Position numbers and translations under genes: made by a program
Notes under the pieces: generated by a model
The model's input: the letters and a program-made list of their open reading frames with translations, nothing else
Told to the model about the DNA's origin: nothing
Database searches by the model: none
Source of the DNA: JBDKJS01 sp039806065
GTDB taxonomy: Bacteria > Bacteroidota > Bacteroidia > AKYH767-A > 2013-40CM-41-45
Direction of reading: 5' to 3'
NCBI GenBank assembly: GCA_039806065.1
Contig: JBDKJS010000137.1
Location: 1-14,972, forward strand
DNA: 14,972 nt
In this document: piece by piece, positions 1-6,852 of the stretch
How the letters are laid out: each line of letters begins with the position of its first letter
Numbering within the stretch: the first letter of the stretch is position 1

Positions 1-130
1 AAAATTTTCTTAAAATTAATAATTTAATTATTCAAATGCAATAACATTTTTAAACACATATTAAAAGCACTAAAAATAGTTACAAGATTTATGAAGCAAT
101 AAAATTTTAAAATCCTACATACTCAACTAA
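1..130. other. AT-rich non-coding left edge
   Basis: This stretch downstream of katG is extremely AT-rich, with short runs such as AAAATTTT near both ends. I see no open reading frame of useful length, no hairpin comparable to the katG terminator and no RNA gene. It is most simply an intergenic spacer whose other flanking gene lies outside the window. Confidence 0.6.
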
Positions 131-170
131 ACAAAAAGCCAGTCGAAAAATTAATTCCGACCGGCTTCTC
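131..170 (-). terminator. Rho-independent terminator of katG
   Basis: Two 10-base arms (136-145 and 158-167) form an inverted repeat around a 12-base loop. Read on the minus strand the arms are AAGCCGGTCG and CGACTGGCTT, fully paired with one G-U wobble, and are followed by TTTTTG. On the plus strand the same position is an A-C mismatch, although a T-rich run also follows there, so termination should be strongest for katG. The hairpin starts about 18 bases after the katG stop codon. Confidence 0.85.
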
Positions 171-185
171 TTTTTCAATGGCAAT

Positions 186-2384
186 TTATAATATATCAAA
201 ACGATCTAAATTCATCACCTTTGTCCATGCCTTGGTAAAATCGTGCACAAATTTTTCATTCGCATCATCACTGGCGTAAACTTCGGCAAGGGAGCGCAAT
301 TCAGAATTTGATCCAAAAACTAAATCTGCTCGCGAGGCCGTGTATTTAATATGGCCTGAGCTGCGGTCGCGGCCTTCAAAAACTTCTTGATGTTCATCCT
401 TAGCATGCCATACGGTTTCCATACTAAGCAAGTTTTTAAAGAAATCATTGCTCAAAGTTTCATGCTTTTCTGTAAATACACCCATCGTTGTTCCATTGTA
501 ATTGGCGTTTAGTACACGCATTCCGCCTATTAAAACTGTCATTTCAGGTGCAGTTAAAGTAAGCAACTGTGCCCTGTCTATTAGCATGGCCTCTGTAGGT
601 ACACTAAGTTTATGCTTTAAATAATTCCTGAACCCATCAGCTACCGGTTCTAGTACATCAAATGAAGCTATATCGGTATCAGCTTGTTTAGCATCCATCC
701 TTCCTGCCGTAAAAGCAACTTCAATCGAATAACCAGCATTTAGAGCAGCCTTCTCAATGGCTACATTGCCAGCCAATACGATTAAATCGGCCAATGATAC
801 CTTCTTCCCGCCTAAGGTTTGAGCATTATAAGCTAATTGTATACTAGTTAATTTGTTTAACACTTTCGTTAGTTGAACTGGATTGTTCACTTCCCAGTTT
901 CGCTGAGGGAGCAAAGCTATTCGCGCCCCATTGGCTCCACCGCGCTTGTCACTACCCCTATAAGTACTAGCTGAAGACCAAGCAGTAAGCACTAATTCAC
1001 TCACGGTTAATCCACTTTCTGAGACCTTTTTTTTAAGCTCCTTCACATCACTTGCATCTATCAATGGGTGATCACATCTTGGTATTGGATCTTGCCACAG
1101 TAAGTCTTCAGCAGGAATCTCTTTGCCTAGGTATAGCGTTTTGGGCCCCATATCACGATGCGTAAGTTTGAACCAAGCCCTAGCAAAAGCATCAGCAAAT
1201 AATTCAGGATTTTGATAAAAATTTCTACTGATTTTTTCATATGCCGGATCAAAACGCAGTGCCAAGTCTGTAGTCAACATTTTTGGCGAATGTTTTTTGC
1301 TTTTGTCAAAGGCATCGGGTACGGTATGGGCACCGTTATTATTTTTTGGTTGCCACTGATGTGCTCCTGCTGGCGATTGGGTAAGTTCCCACTCAAATTC
1401 GAATAAGTGTTTAAAGAAATCATGACTCCATTGGGTAGGCGTAGTGGTCCACGTAACTTCCAAGCCTGAAGTTATAGCATGCGGGCCTACACCAGTTTCA
1501 AATTTACTTTGCCATCCCAATCCTTGAAGTGCTATATCAGCACCTTCCGGTTCCACACCTACTAATGATGCATCACCAGCTCCATGTGCCTTGCCAAAGG
1601 TATGCCCTCCTGCTATGAGTGCTACTGTTTCCTCATCATTCATGGCCATCCTTGCAAATGTTTCACGTATGTCGCGAGCTGCAGCTACCGGATCTGGATT
1701 CCCATTGGGGCCTTCTGGATTTACATAAATCAATCCCATTTGAACTGCTGCCAAAGGATTTTCTAATGATCGATCGCCACTGTAGCGGCCATCGTCCAAC
1801 CATTTTTTTTCATTGCCCCAATATACATCTTGCTCTGGCTCCCATACATCGGCTCTTCCGCCAGCAAACCCAAAGGTTTTAAATCCCATCGATTCAAGTG
1901 CCACATTACCGGTTAGGATAAATAAATCGGCCCATGAAATCTTATTGCCATATTTTTGTTTGATCGGCCATAATAGTCTTCTTGCTTTATCAAGGTTTCC
2001 ATTGTCGGGCCAGCTGTTTAATGGAGCAAATCTGTGCTGCCCTGTACCTGCGCCTCCTCTGCCATCGCCTGTGCGGTAAGTACCCGCACTGTGCCATGCC
2101 ATGCGTACAAAAAATGGTCCGTAATGGCCAAAGTCTGCTGGCCACCATGCTTGCGAGTCAGTCATTAATTGACGTAAATCTTTCTTTAAGGCATCGTAAT
2201 CCAAACTTTTAAACGCACTCCTATAGTCAAAATGATCATCCATTGGGTTGGACATTTTTGAATTTTGCCTCAGTATATTTAATTTCAGTTGGTTGGGCCA
2301 CCAATCAGTATTGTTAGTGCCTCCTCCTGATATAGCCATCGGTAGCTTACCAGCATGAAAAGGACATTTTCCTGTGTTTTCCAT
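186..2384 (-). CDS. katG: Catalase-peroxidase KatG
   Basis: Bifunctional haem enzyme that disproportionates hydrogen peroxide and also has broad peroxidase activity, acting in the cytoplasm against oxidative stress. The 732-aa product is full length for the family, with two tandem peroxidase-like domains and the haem in the N-terminal one. The distal residues R94, W97 and H98 are visible in RMAWHSAGTYR, and the proximal histidine is H261 in GGHTFG. The W97-Y220-M246 set matches the KatG-specific covalent adduct. W312 and the mobile arginine equivalent R410 (RDMGP) are also present. There is no signal peptide. The ATG start at 2384 gives the expected N-terminus (MENTGKCPFHAGK). The gene is single, ends at a clear hairpin terminator, and is divergent from a probable iron operon. 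This is a meaningful pairing because haem and iron supply both bear on peroxide defence, but no operator for katG itself is clear. Confidence 0.97.
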   Translation of the reverse strand: MENTGKCPFHAGKLPMAISGGGTNNTDWWPNQLKLNILRQNSKMSNPMDDHFDYRSAFKSLDYDALKKDLRQLMTDSQAWWPADFGHYGPFFVRMAWHSAGTYRTGDGRGGAGTGQHRFAPLNSWPDNGNLDKARRLLWPIKQKYGNKISWADLFILTGNVALESMGFKTFGFAGGRADVWEPEQDVYWGNEKKWLDDGRYSGDRSLENPLAAVQMGLIYVNPEGPNGNPDPVAAARDIRETFARMAMNDEETVALIAGGHTFGKAHGAGDASLVGVEPEGADIALQGLGWQSKFETGVGPHAITSGLEVTWTTTPTQWSHDFFKHLFEFEWELTQSPAGAHQWQPKNNNGAHTVPDAFDKSKKHSPKMLTTDLALRFDPAYEKISRNFYQNPELFADAFARAWFKLTHRDMGPKTLYLGKEIPAEDLLWQDPIPRCDHPLIDASDVKELKKKVSESGLTVSELVLTAWSSASTYRGSDKRGGANGARIALLPQRNWEVNNPVQLTKVLNKLTSIQLAYNAQTLGGKKVSLADLIVLAGNVAIEKAALNAGYSIEVAFTAGRMDAKQADTDIASFDVLEPVADGFRNYLKHKLSVPTEAMLIDRAQLLTLTAPEMTVLIGGMRVLNANYNGTTMGVFTEKHETLSNDFFKNLLSMETVWHAKDEHQEVFEGRDRSSGHIKYTASRADLVFGSNSELRSLAEVYASDDANEKFVHDFTKAWTKVMNLDRFDIL

Positions 2385-2641
2385 AAATTAGTTTTAAAAA
2401 ATTATTGATCTGCGAATATAATACATATACATTTTTGTGGTAGCTCCACTATTGCCAATCTATTAACAAACCATTTTCATTTCGATATTTTAAATATTTC
2501 ATATATGTTAAAATATTTTCAAGAATTCCATCATCCACTTTTTATTTTTGCTGCCTGCCAAGTTGACAATCAAATCGATCCGCTTCAAGTTTTAAATTAT
2601 CTACCACAAAATCAGTTAATTATTGCGTTTTACCGTTTTTA

Positions 2642-2658
2642 TTTAGATTAATTCTAAA
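2642..2658 (+). promoter_or_regulatory. Inverted-repeat operator, upstream copy
   Basis: The sequence TTTAGA-N5-TCTAAA is a perfect dyad with 6-base arms, lying just where the -33 region of the downstream promoter should be. A second copy sits 40 bp away. Its form resembles the binding sites of dimeric metalloregulators (Fur or DtxR/IdeR type), but the identity of the protein is inferred from the iron-linked genes downstream. Confidence 0.65.
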
Positions 2659-2666
2659 CAAGATAG

Positions 2667-2674
2667 TACATTTG
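2667..2674 (+). promoter_or_regulatory. Promoter -7 element of the iron operon
   Basis: TACATTTG is an exact match to the Bacteroidota -7 consensus TAnnTTTG. Transcription would start near 2680, giving a leader of only about 20 bases before the ATG at 2701. No TTG is found at the expected -33 spacing; the upstream operator occupies that place. A weak -33 element is compatible with a regulated promoter. Confidence 0.6.
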
Positions 2675-2681
2675 AATTCTA

Positions 2682-2698
2682 TTTAGAACAATTCTAAT
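2682..2698 (+). promoter_or_regulatory. Inverted-repeat operator, downstream copy
   Basis: TTTAGA-N5-TCTAAT carries a 5-base perfect dyad (TTAGA/TCTAA), identical in form to the upstream copy at 2642-2658 except for the outermost base. It lies directly after the predicted transcription start and ends two bases before the start codon, where a bound repressor would block initiation or clearance. Confidence 0.62.
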
Positions 2699-2700
2699 TT

Positions 2701-3030
2701 ATGTGTAAACAAATAGTGCTAGAGCATAGTTCAGAAGGCTACGTAATGTTCCATCCTAAATGTGGTTCTTTTCAAATAGCTTTCGGAAACCTGGTTTGGG
2801 TATTGACACTTCCGGAGTTAAATAATTTTCATCTTTTGATTAACAAGAGATTAGCCATGGCTTCCAATGTGAAGCAGCCTAATCTGAAAAATATTTATTT
2901 AGAAACTCCTGTTTCCAGTATGATGATGGTATTTAGCACCAATGATTTGCATCAGTTGGAACAAATGCTTGGTAAATCTATGACTATATATGAGGCCAAG
3001 TTAGTGTTAGACAGTTATCTTCAGGACTAA
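2701..3030 (+). CDS. Small cysteine-containing protein, DUF6686-like
   Basis: A 109-aa soluble protein with no signal peptide or membrane segment. The N-terminus has two cysteines (C2 and C21) separated by a short beta-like stretch, followed by CGSFQIAFGNLVW. This resembles the DUF6686 family of small Bacteroidota proteins, which I name from memory of the pattern. The paired cysteines and H18 could bind a metal, but this is inference. It is the first gene of the four-gene operon, starts two bases after an operator, and its stop codon overlaps the porin start by one base (TAATG), suggesting coupled translation. A cytoplasmic accessory or iron-sensing role would fit; no function is shown by the sequence. 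Confidence 0.75.
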   Translation: MCKQIVLEHSSEGYVMFHPKCGSFQIAFGNLVWVLTLPELNNFHLLINKRLAMASNVKQPNLKNIYLETPVSSMMMVFSTNDLHQLEQMLGKSMTIYEAKLVLDSYLQD

Positions 3031-4313
3031 TGAAAATTAAATTTATCTTATTCCCAATCTTGCTTCTTTTGCTGGTGATGAATGCCGCAGCTCAAAGTAA
3101 TGATACCTTACTGAATGCCTTGATGAAGCTTGGACCACCACCTTCAAAATTTGATCAACTACTCGATAATCTTTCCTTAAGAAGTTATGGAATGTTGAAT
3201 TACTATAACTACGACTGGCAAATTTGGCCTGATAGACCATCTAATATAGATATGGAAAGGATAGTATTTGAGGGTGAATACAAAATAAAAAATAAGTTCT
3301 CCATCTTTGGTGAGTTAGAATTTGAACACGGAGGAACCGGAGTAACCGTGGAGTTTGACCGATTTGAAGAATTTGGCGAATTTGAAACTGATGTAGAAAA
3401 AGGTGGCGAAATATGGTTTGAAGAATTTGGTCTAAAGTATGAACACAACAAATATTTAAATTTTAGTGCAGGCAGAATAAGGGTTCCATTTGCATTGAAT
3501 AATTTTAGAGACGAACCCACAGAATTTTTTACTACCAACTTGCCAGAGATGGAAGCTACCTTACTTCCCACCGCATGGACAGAGTATGGCGCACAAATAA
3601 AAGGCCAGATGCAAAACTGGAAATATTATTTAGCCACTGTAACTTCATTGGATGGTAGTGCTTTTAATTCCGCTAACTTCATCAGAAGGGGAATCCAAAA
3701 AAGATTTGAATATAGCAATGCAGAAGATATGGCTGTTGCAGCACGCATAGATTATACTATGGGCAATGAGCAATTTATAGGTGCATCTATTTATTATGGT
3801 AACTCACGCAACAACCGTCCGAAACGCGATTTAAAAACAGATGCTTACGTAACCATGTTTGATTTACATGCCGTGTACGAATTTGAGCCAATTGAAATTT
3901 CAGCTCTGATGATTTATGGCGAGCTTCAAAATTCAGATAAAGTTACCTATGCTAATAGAAATTTATCAAATAACTTAAACGTTAAGAGAACCCCTGTTGG
4001 GGCTTCAGCTATGGGATATGCCATAGATGTGGGTTTAGAGGTGTATGATTTACTTCCCCTATTAGGATGTAAACATCCCAATGGAGAATTGGTATTGTTT
4101 GCTAGAATTGATAGCTATGATACCATGCACCAAGTGGCAGGGGAGGTGGCAGATAATCCACGTTGGGATAGAACTACGCTTACCTACGGTGTGAATTTTC
4201 AACCAATTCCTGAAGTAATATTCAAAGGGCAATATGCCCTACGCACCAATCAGGCCGCTTCACTTAATAAGGAGAATACGCTAAGTTTTGGAATTGGATA
4301 TTATATAAAATAA
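3030..4313 (+). CDS. Outer-membrane porin-like beta-barrel protein
   Basis: A 427-aa protein with a typical signal peptide (basic MKIK, hydrophobic residues 5-18, NAAA-Q cleavage near residue 21). The rest is rich in alternating hydrophobic and polar stretches with many aromatic residues, as expected of a transmembrane beta-barrel. The pattern (GRIRVPFALNNFR, then a segment with an LLPTAWTEYGAQIKG core) resembles the porins that annotation pipelines label OprO/OprP phosphate-selective. Substrate is not shown, and phosphate should not be assumed. Residues 95-132 are strikingly acidic: 11 of the 25 residues from 108 to 132 are Asp or Glu, with E95, E97, E99 and H100 just before. This suggests a cation-attracting loop. 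The gene follows the DUF6686-like gene with a one-base overlap and precedes an imelysin lipoprotein, so passage of iron or another cation is the most natural inference. Confidence 0.8.
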   Translation: MKIKFILFPILLLLLVMNAAAQSNDTLLNALMKLGPPPSKFDQLLDNLSLRSYGMLNYYNYDWQIWPDRPSNIDMERIVFEGEYKIKNKFSIFGELEFEHGGTGVTVEFDRFEEFGEFETDVEKGGEIWFEEFGLKYEHNKYLNFSAGRIRVPFALNNFRDEPTEFFTTNLPEMEATLLPTAWTEYGAQIKGQMQNWKYYLATVTSLDGSAFNSANFIRRGIQKRFEYSNAEDMAVAARIDYTMGNEQFIGASIYYGNSRNNRPKRDLKTDAYVTMFDLHAVYEFEPIEISALMIYGELQNSDKVTYANRNLSNNLNVKRTPVGASAMGYAIDVGLEVYDLLPLLGCKHPNGELVLFARIDSYDTMHQVAGEVADNPRWDRTTLTYGVNFQPIPEVIFKGQYALRTNQAASLNKENTLSFGIGYYIK

Positions 4314-4356
4314 CAACAACTGTAAAATAACAACTACTATAAAACAATACCTCTAT
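4306..4356 (+). repeat. Three tandem 17-nt units between porin and imelysin genes
   Basis: Units start at 4306, 4323 and 4340. The first two agree at 15 of 17 positions (core TAAAATAACAAC) and the third is decayed, about 10 of 17 against the second. The first unit contains the porin stop codon and the third ends one base before the imelysin ATG, so the 43-base spacer is built almost entirely of this repeat. The strand is low in G and should be unstructured in RNA. Confidence 0.5.
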
Positions 4357-5418
4357 ATGAAAAAAGTAATTAACCTACTGTGCGCATCATCAATTTTAAT
4401 TTTAGTTGCATGCAACAAAGATGATGCTCCTGCTCCAGCTGCTGCTGCACCTAACTACAGTGATAATATTTCAAATATCACTAACAATGTGATCATTGCC
4501 ACTTATGCCGATTTGGATGCCAAAGTTTCAACACTCGTAAATCAATTGAGCACACTTGAAGCCACTCCTTCCATAGCCAATCTTGAAGCCAGTAGACAAG
4601 CTTGGCGAGATGCTCGCAAACCATGGGAACAATCAGAAGGATTTTTATTCGGCCCGGTAGATCAACAAGGGTATGACCCAAATATGGATAGCTGGCCCGT
4701 TAATGTAGTAGATTTAGATGCTGTATTGAACAACGGAAATGTGCTCACTAAAGCCTACATTGATGCGCTTGATGGCACGTTAAAAGGATTTCATACTATT
4801 GAATATCTATTATGGGGCACCGATGGTAATAAACAATTCAACTCCTTTACAACTCGTGAATTTGAGTACCTAAAAGCTTGTGCTCAAAGCTTGAAAGGTG
4901 TTACTGCTGATCTTTACAATGCTTGGATACCCAGCGGTGGCAATTTTTCTAACAACTTACTTACAGCAGGAAATGGAAGTACGCTGTATCCTTCTCAAAA
5001 ATCGGCATTGCAGGAATTTGTAAATGGGGTAATTACCATAGCTGATGAAGTTGCTAATGGTAAAATTAATGATCCGCTATCAACCGGAGATGTGACCTTG
5101 GAGGAATCAAGATTTAGTGCCAACTCCAAGGCAGATTTTGCTGACAATATGCGCAGTATTCGTAATGTTTATATAGGTAGTTTAAGCTCTCTTGGTGGTA
5201 AAAGCATTAGTTCAATAGTAAGTGAGACCAATGCCTCATTAGATGCCCAAGTTAAGCAAGCAATTGAGCAATCGATCACAAGTATTGAAGCTATTCCGGG
5301 TACATTCACAACTGCAATCACAGCCAATCCTCAAGCTATTCAAGCTGCTCAGACTAAAGTAAGGGATCTTCAAAACATTCTTCAAAATGATTTATTGAAT
5401 TTTATTAATGGCCTCTAA
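4357..5418 (+). CDS. Imelysin family lipoprotein (IrpA-like)
   Basis: A 353-aa lipoprotein. The signal peptide ends in the lipobox LVAC with lipidated Cys19, followed by Asn-Lys-Asp-Asp. This resembles the Bacteroidota surface-export signal (Lys followed by two acidic residues), so the protein may face outwards. The mature part is an alpha-helical imelysin domain: residues 83-114 contain the family block with WRDARKPWEQSE and FLFGPVDQ, and GFHTIE at 144-149 is the conserved GxHxxE motif. The family includes the iron-regulated IrpA of cyanobacteria and relatives of EfeO. The motif is thought to bind metal, and the old metallopeptidase label is doubtful for most members. It lies between a porin-like barrel and a di-haem cytochrome in an operon with a likely metal-responsive promoter. 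A role in iron binding or handling is inferred. Confidence 0.92.
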   Translation: MKKVINLLCASSILILVACNKDDAPAPAAAAPNYSDNISNITNNVIIATYADLDAKVSTLVNQLSTLEATPSIANLEASRQAWRDARKPWEQSEGFLFGPVDQQGYDPNMDSWPVNVVDLDAVLNNGNVLTKAYIDALDGTLKGFHTIEYLLWGTDGNKQFNSFTTREFEYLKACAQSLKGVTADLYNAWIPSGGNFSNNLLTAGNGSTLYPSQKSALQEFVNGVITIADEVANGKINDPLSTGDVTLEESRFSANSKADFADNMRSIRNVYIGSLSSLGGKSISSIVSETNASLDAQVKQAIEQSITSIEAIPGTFTTAITANPQAIQAAQTKVRDLQNILQNDLLNFINGL

Positions 5419-6796
5419 TTATTGTAGATTTTTTATTGCGATATTCATTATAACCATCAGCGTGGGTTGTAATAAGGATGAGGTAACCAATGCATCCCAA
5501 GACAGTTCATTGTCCGCTGCTTATTTTAGTGGGGGTAATACTACCATATTCAACAATGGAAGCACTGCTTATGAACAACCTTCCGCAAATTTAAATCCAC
5601 AAGAATTTTTACTTCACACCGAAGGTGATGCAGCATTTGAAGCCACATTTGTAACGGCACCAGCCACTAACAATAGTGGCTTGGGGCCTTTGTTTAATCA
5701 GAATGCTTGTGTTAGTTGCCATCCAAGGAATGGGCGATCGGCCGCACCTTCTAACAGCGATCTCAAGGGTTTTCTTTTAAGGCTAAGCAATGGGGCAGTA
5801 GCAGCTCATGGTGCACCTGCACCCGTAGCAGGGTTTGGTGGGCAGTTGCAAACCAAAGCTATTTTTGGTTTACAACCAGAGGGGCAAGTATCCATTCAAT
5901 ATACTTATCAAGTTAATAATTTTCTTGATGGTACTAACTATGAGTTGCAAATTCCTTCTTATCAAATAACGCAAACTTATACCCAGTTGCCTCCTGGCAC
6001 ACATATTTCTCCAAGAGTGGGTCCGGCCATTTTTGGCCTAGGATTATTAGAGGCAGTAAGTGAATCAGAAATTTTAGCCGCAGCAGATCCGAATGATGCT
6101 AATGGCGATGGCATATCAGGAAAACCAAATTATGTTTGGAATTATATAGCGCAGCAAATGCAAATTGGAAGATTTGGTTGGAAGGCAACCGAGCCTACTT
6201 TGTATCAACAAACTGCTGAAGCTTATTTAGGTGATATGGGTATTACTTCTCCTAATTTTACAACTGAAAATTCTACAGGACAACCTCAAATAGATTCACT
6301 TCAGGATGATCCAGAAATAACGGATGACATTGTAAAGGCTGCTACATTTTATGCCCAATCACTGGGGGTGCCGGCAAGGCGTAATATGAATGACCCATTG
6401 GTAAAGCAAGGAGCCTTACTCTTCAATGCTGCTAAATGTGCTACTTGCCACAGAAGTCAAATGAATACTGCCCAATTAGCAGGCGTTCCTTCCGTATCCA
6501 ATCAAATTATTTATCCTTATACCGATTTGCTGCTCCATGATATGGGACCCGATTTAGCCGATGGCTTTGCTGCTTTTAGTGCCAATGGTTCAGAATGGCG
6601 TACCCCGCCACTTTGGGGAATAGGGCTGGTGCCAGTGGTCAATGGCCATAGTTACTTTCTTCACGATGGCAGAGCACGCAACCTTTCCGAAGCCATCTTA
6701 TGGCATGGTGGCGAAGCGGCTGCTAGCAAGCAGTTTTTTGTGAATTTATCTGCTACAGAAAGGTTGGCTATCATCCGATTTTTAGAGTCGCTGTAA
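5408..6796 (+). CDS. Di-haem c-type cytochrome lipoprotein, DHOR/DUF1111 family
   Basis: A 462-aa protein with two CXXCH haem c sites, CVSCH at 101-105 and CATCH at 344-348. The C-terminal half holds the family signatures LLLHDMGPDLADG (375-387) and FLHDGRARNLSEAILWHGGE (417-436). These place it with the di-haem oxidoreductases often called thiol oxidoreductase or putative peroxidase, related in layout to MauG and cytochrome c peroxidases. An Asp-rich NDANGDGISG segment near 229-238 may bind calcium. The N-terminus is a lipoprotein signal with Cys21 (ISVGC), followed by Asn-Lys-Asp-Glu, a probable surface-export signal. The ATG overlaps the imelysin gene by 11 bases, which suggests coupled translation. 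Partnership with imelysin-family proteins is a recurring arrangement (for example around PA4370-PA4373 in Pseudomonas). Electron transfer to or from iron is the inferred role; the physiological substrate is unknown. Confidence 0.92.
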   Translation: MASNYCRFFIAIFIITISVGCNKDEVTNASQDSSLSAAYFSGGNTTIFNNGSTAYEQPSANLNPQEFLLHTEGDAAFEATFVTAPATNNSGLGPLFNQNACVSCHPRNGRSAAPSNSDLKGFLLRLSNGAVAAHGAPAPVAGFGGQLQTKAIFGLQPEGQVSIQYTYQVNNFLDGTNYELQIPSYQITQTYTQLPPGTHISPRVGPAIFGLGLLEAVSESEILAAADPNDANGDGISGKPNYVWNYIAQQMQIGRFGWKATEPTLYQQTAEAYLGDMGITSPNFTTENSTGQPQIDSLQDDPEITDDIVKAATFYAQSLGVPARRNMNDPLVKQGALLFNAAKCATCHRSQMNTAQLAGVPSVSNQIIYPYTDLLLHDMGPDLADGFAAFSANGSEWRTPPLWGIGLVPVVNGHSYFLHDGRARNLSEAILWHGGEAAASKQFFVNLSATERLAIIRFLESL

Positions 6797-6802
6797 CTTG
6801 AC

Positions 6803-6810
6803 TATATTTG
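6803..6810 (+). promoter_or_regulatory. Promoter -7 element of rlmB
   Basis: TATATTTG matches TAnnTTTG exactly. It lies just after the cytochrome stop codon and about 40 bases before the rlmB start. No clear TTG is seen at the -33 spacing. The predicted start site coincides with a 12-base AT palindrome (TTAAATATTTAA, 6816-6827). I see no strong terminator between the cytochrome gene and rlmB, so some read-through is possible. Confidence 0.5.
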
Positions 6811-6852
6811 CGTAGTTAAATATTTAAGCATATTTTAAATTACACAAATTCA

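Larger units (their letters stand above)
2385..2700. other. Divergent intergenic region, katG / iron operon
   Basis: This 316-base AT-rich spacer carries the promoters of two divergent units. On the minus strand, TATATTCG at 2420-2413 is a 7/8 match to TAnnTTTG and would give a katG leader of roughly 20 bases, but I find no convincing -33 TTG. On the plus side the last 60 bases hold the promoter and paired inverted repeats listed separately. In between, a 48-codon reading frame (2505-2651) is open but has no recognisable homology, and its stop codon falls within the upstream operator. I treat it as chance. Confidence 0.5.

Noticed and set aside
2505..2651. 48-codon open frame (MLKYFQEFHHPLFIF...) between katG and the iron operon
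   Set aside because: It has no recognisable family, no ribosome-binding or promoter support, and its stop codon falls inside the operator dyad. In a 316-base AT-rich spacer one such frame is expected by chance.
3209..3571. 120-codon minus-strand frame inside the porin gene
   Set aside because: Ser/Asn-rich translation mirrors the acidic Glu/Phe codons of the porin on the other strand; no independent support.
6816..6827. 12-base palindrome TTAAATATTTAA after the cytochrome gene as a terminator
   Set aside because: It is pure A/T without a loop and lacks a T run, so a hairpin would be too weak. It may be a chance palindrome at the rlmB transcription start.
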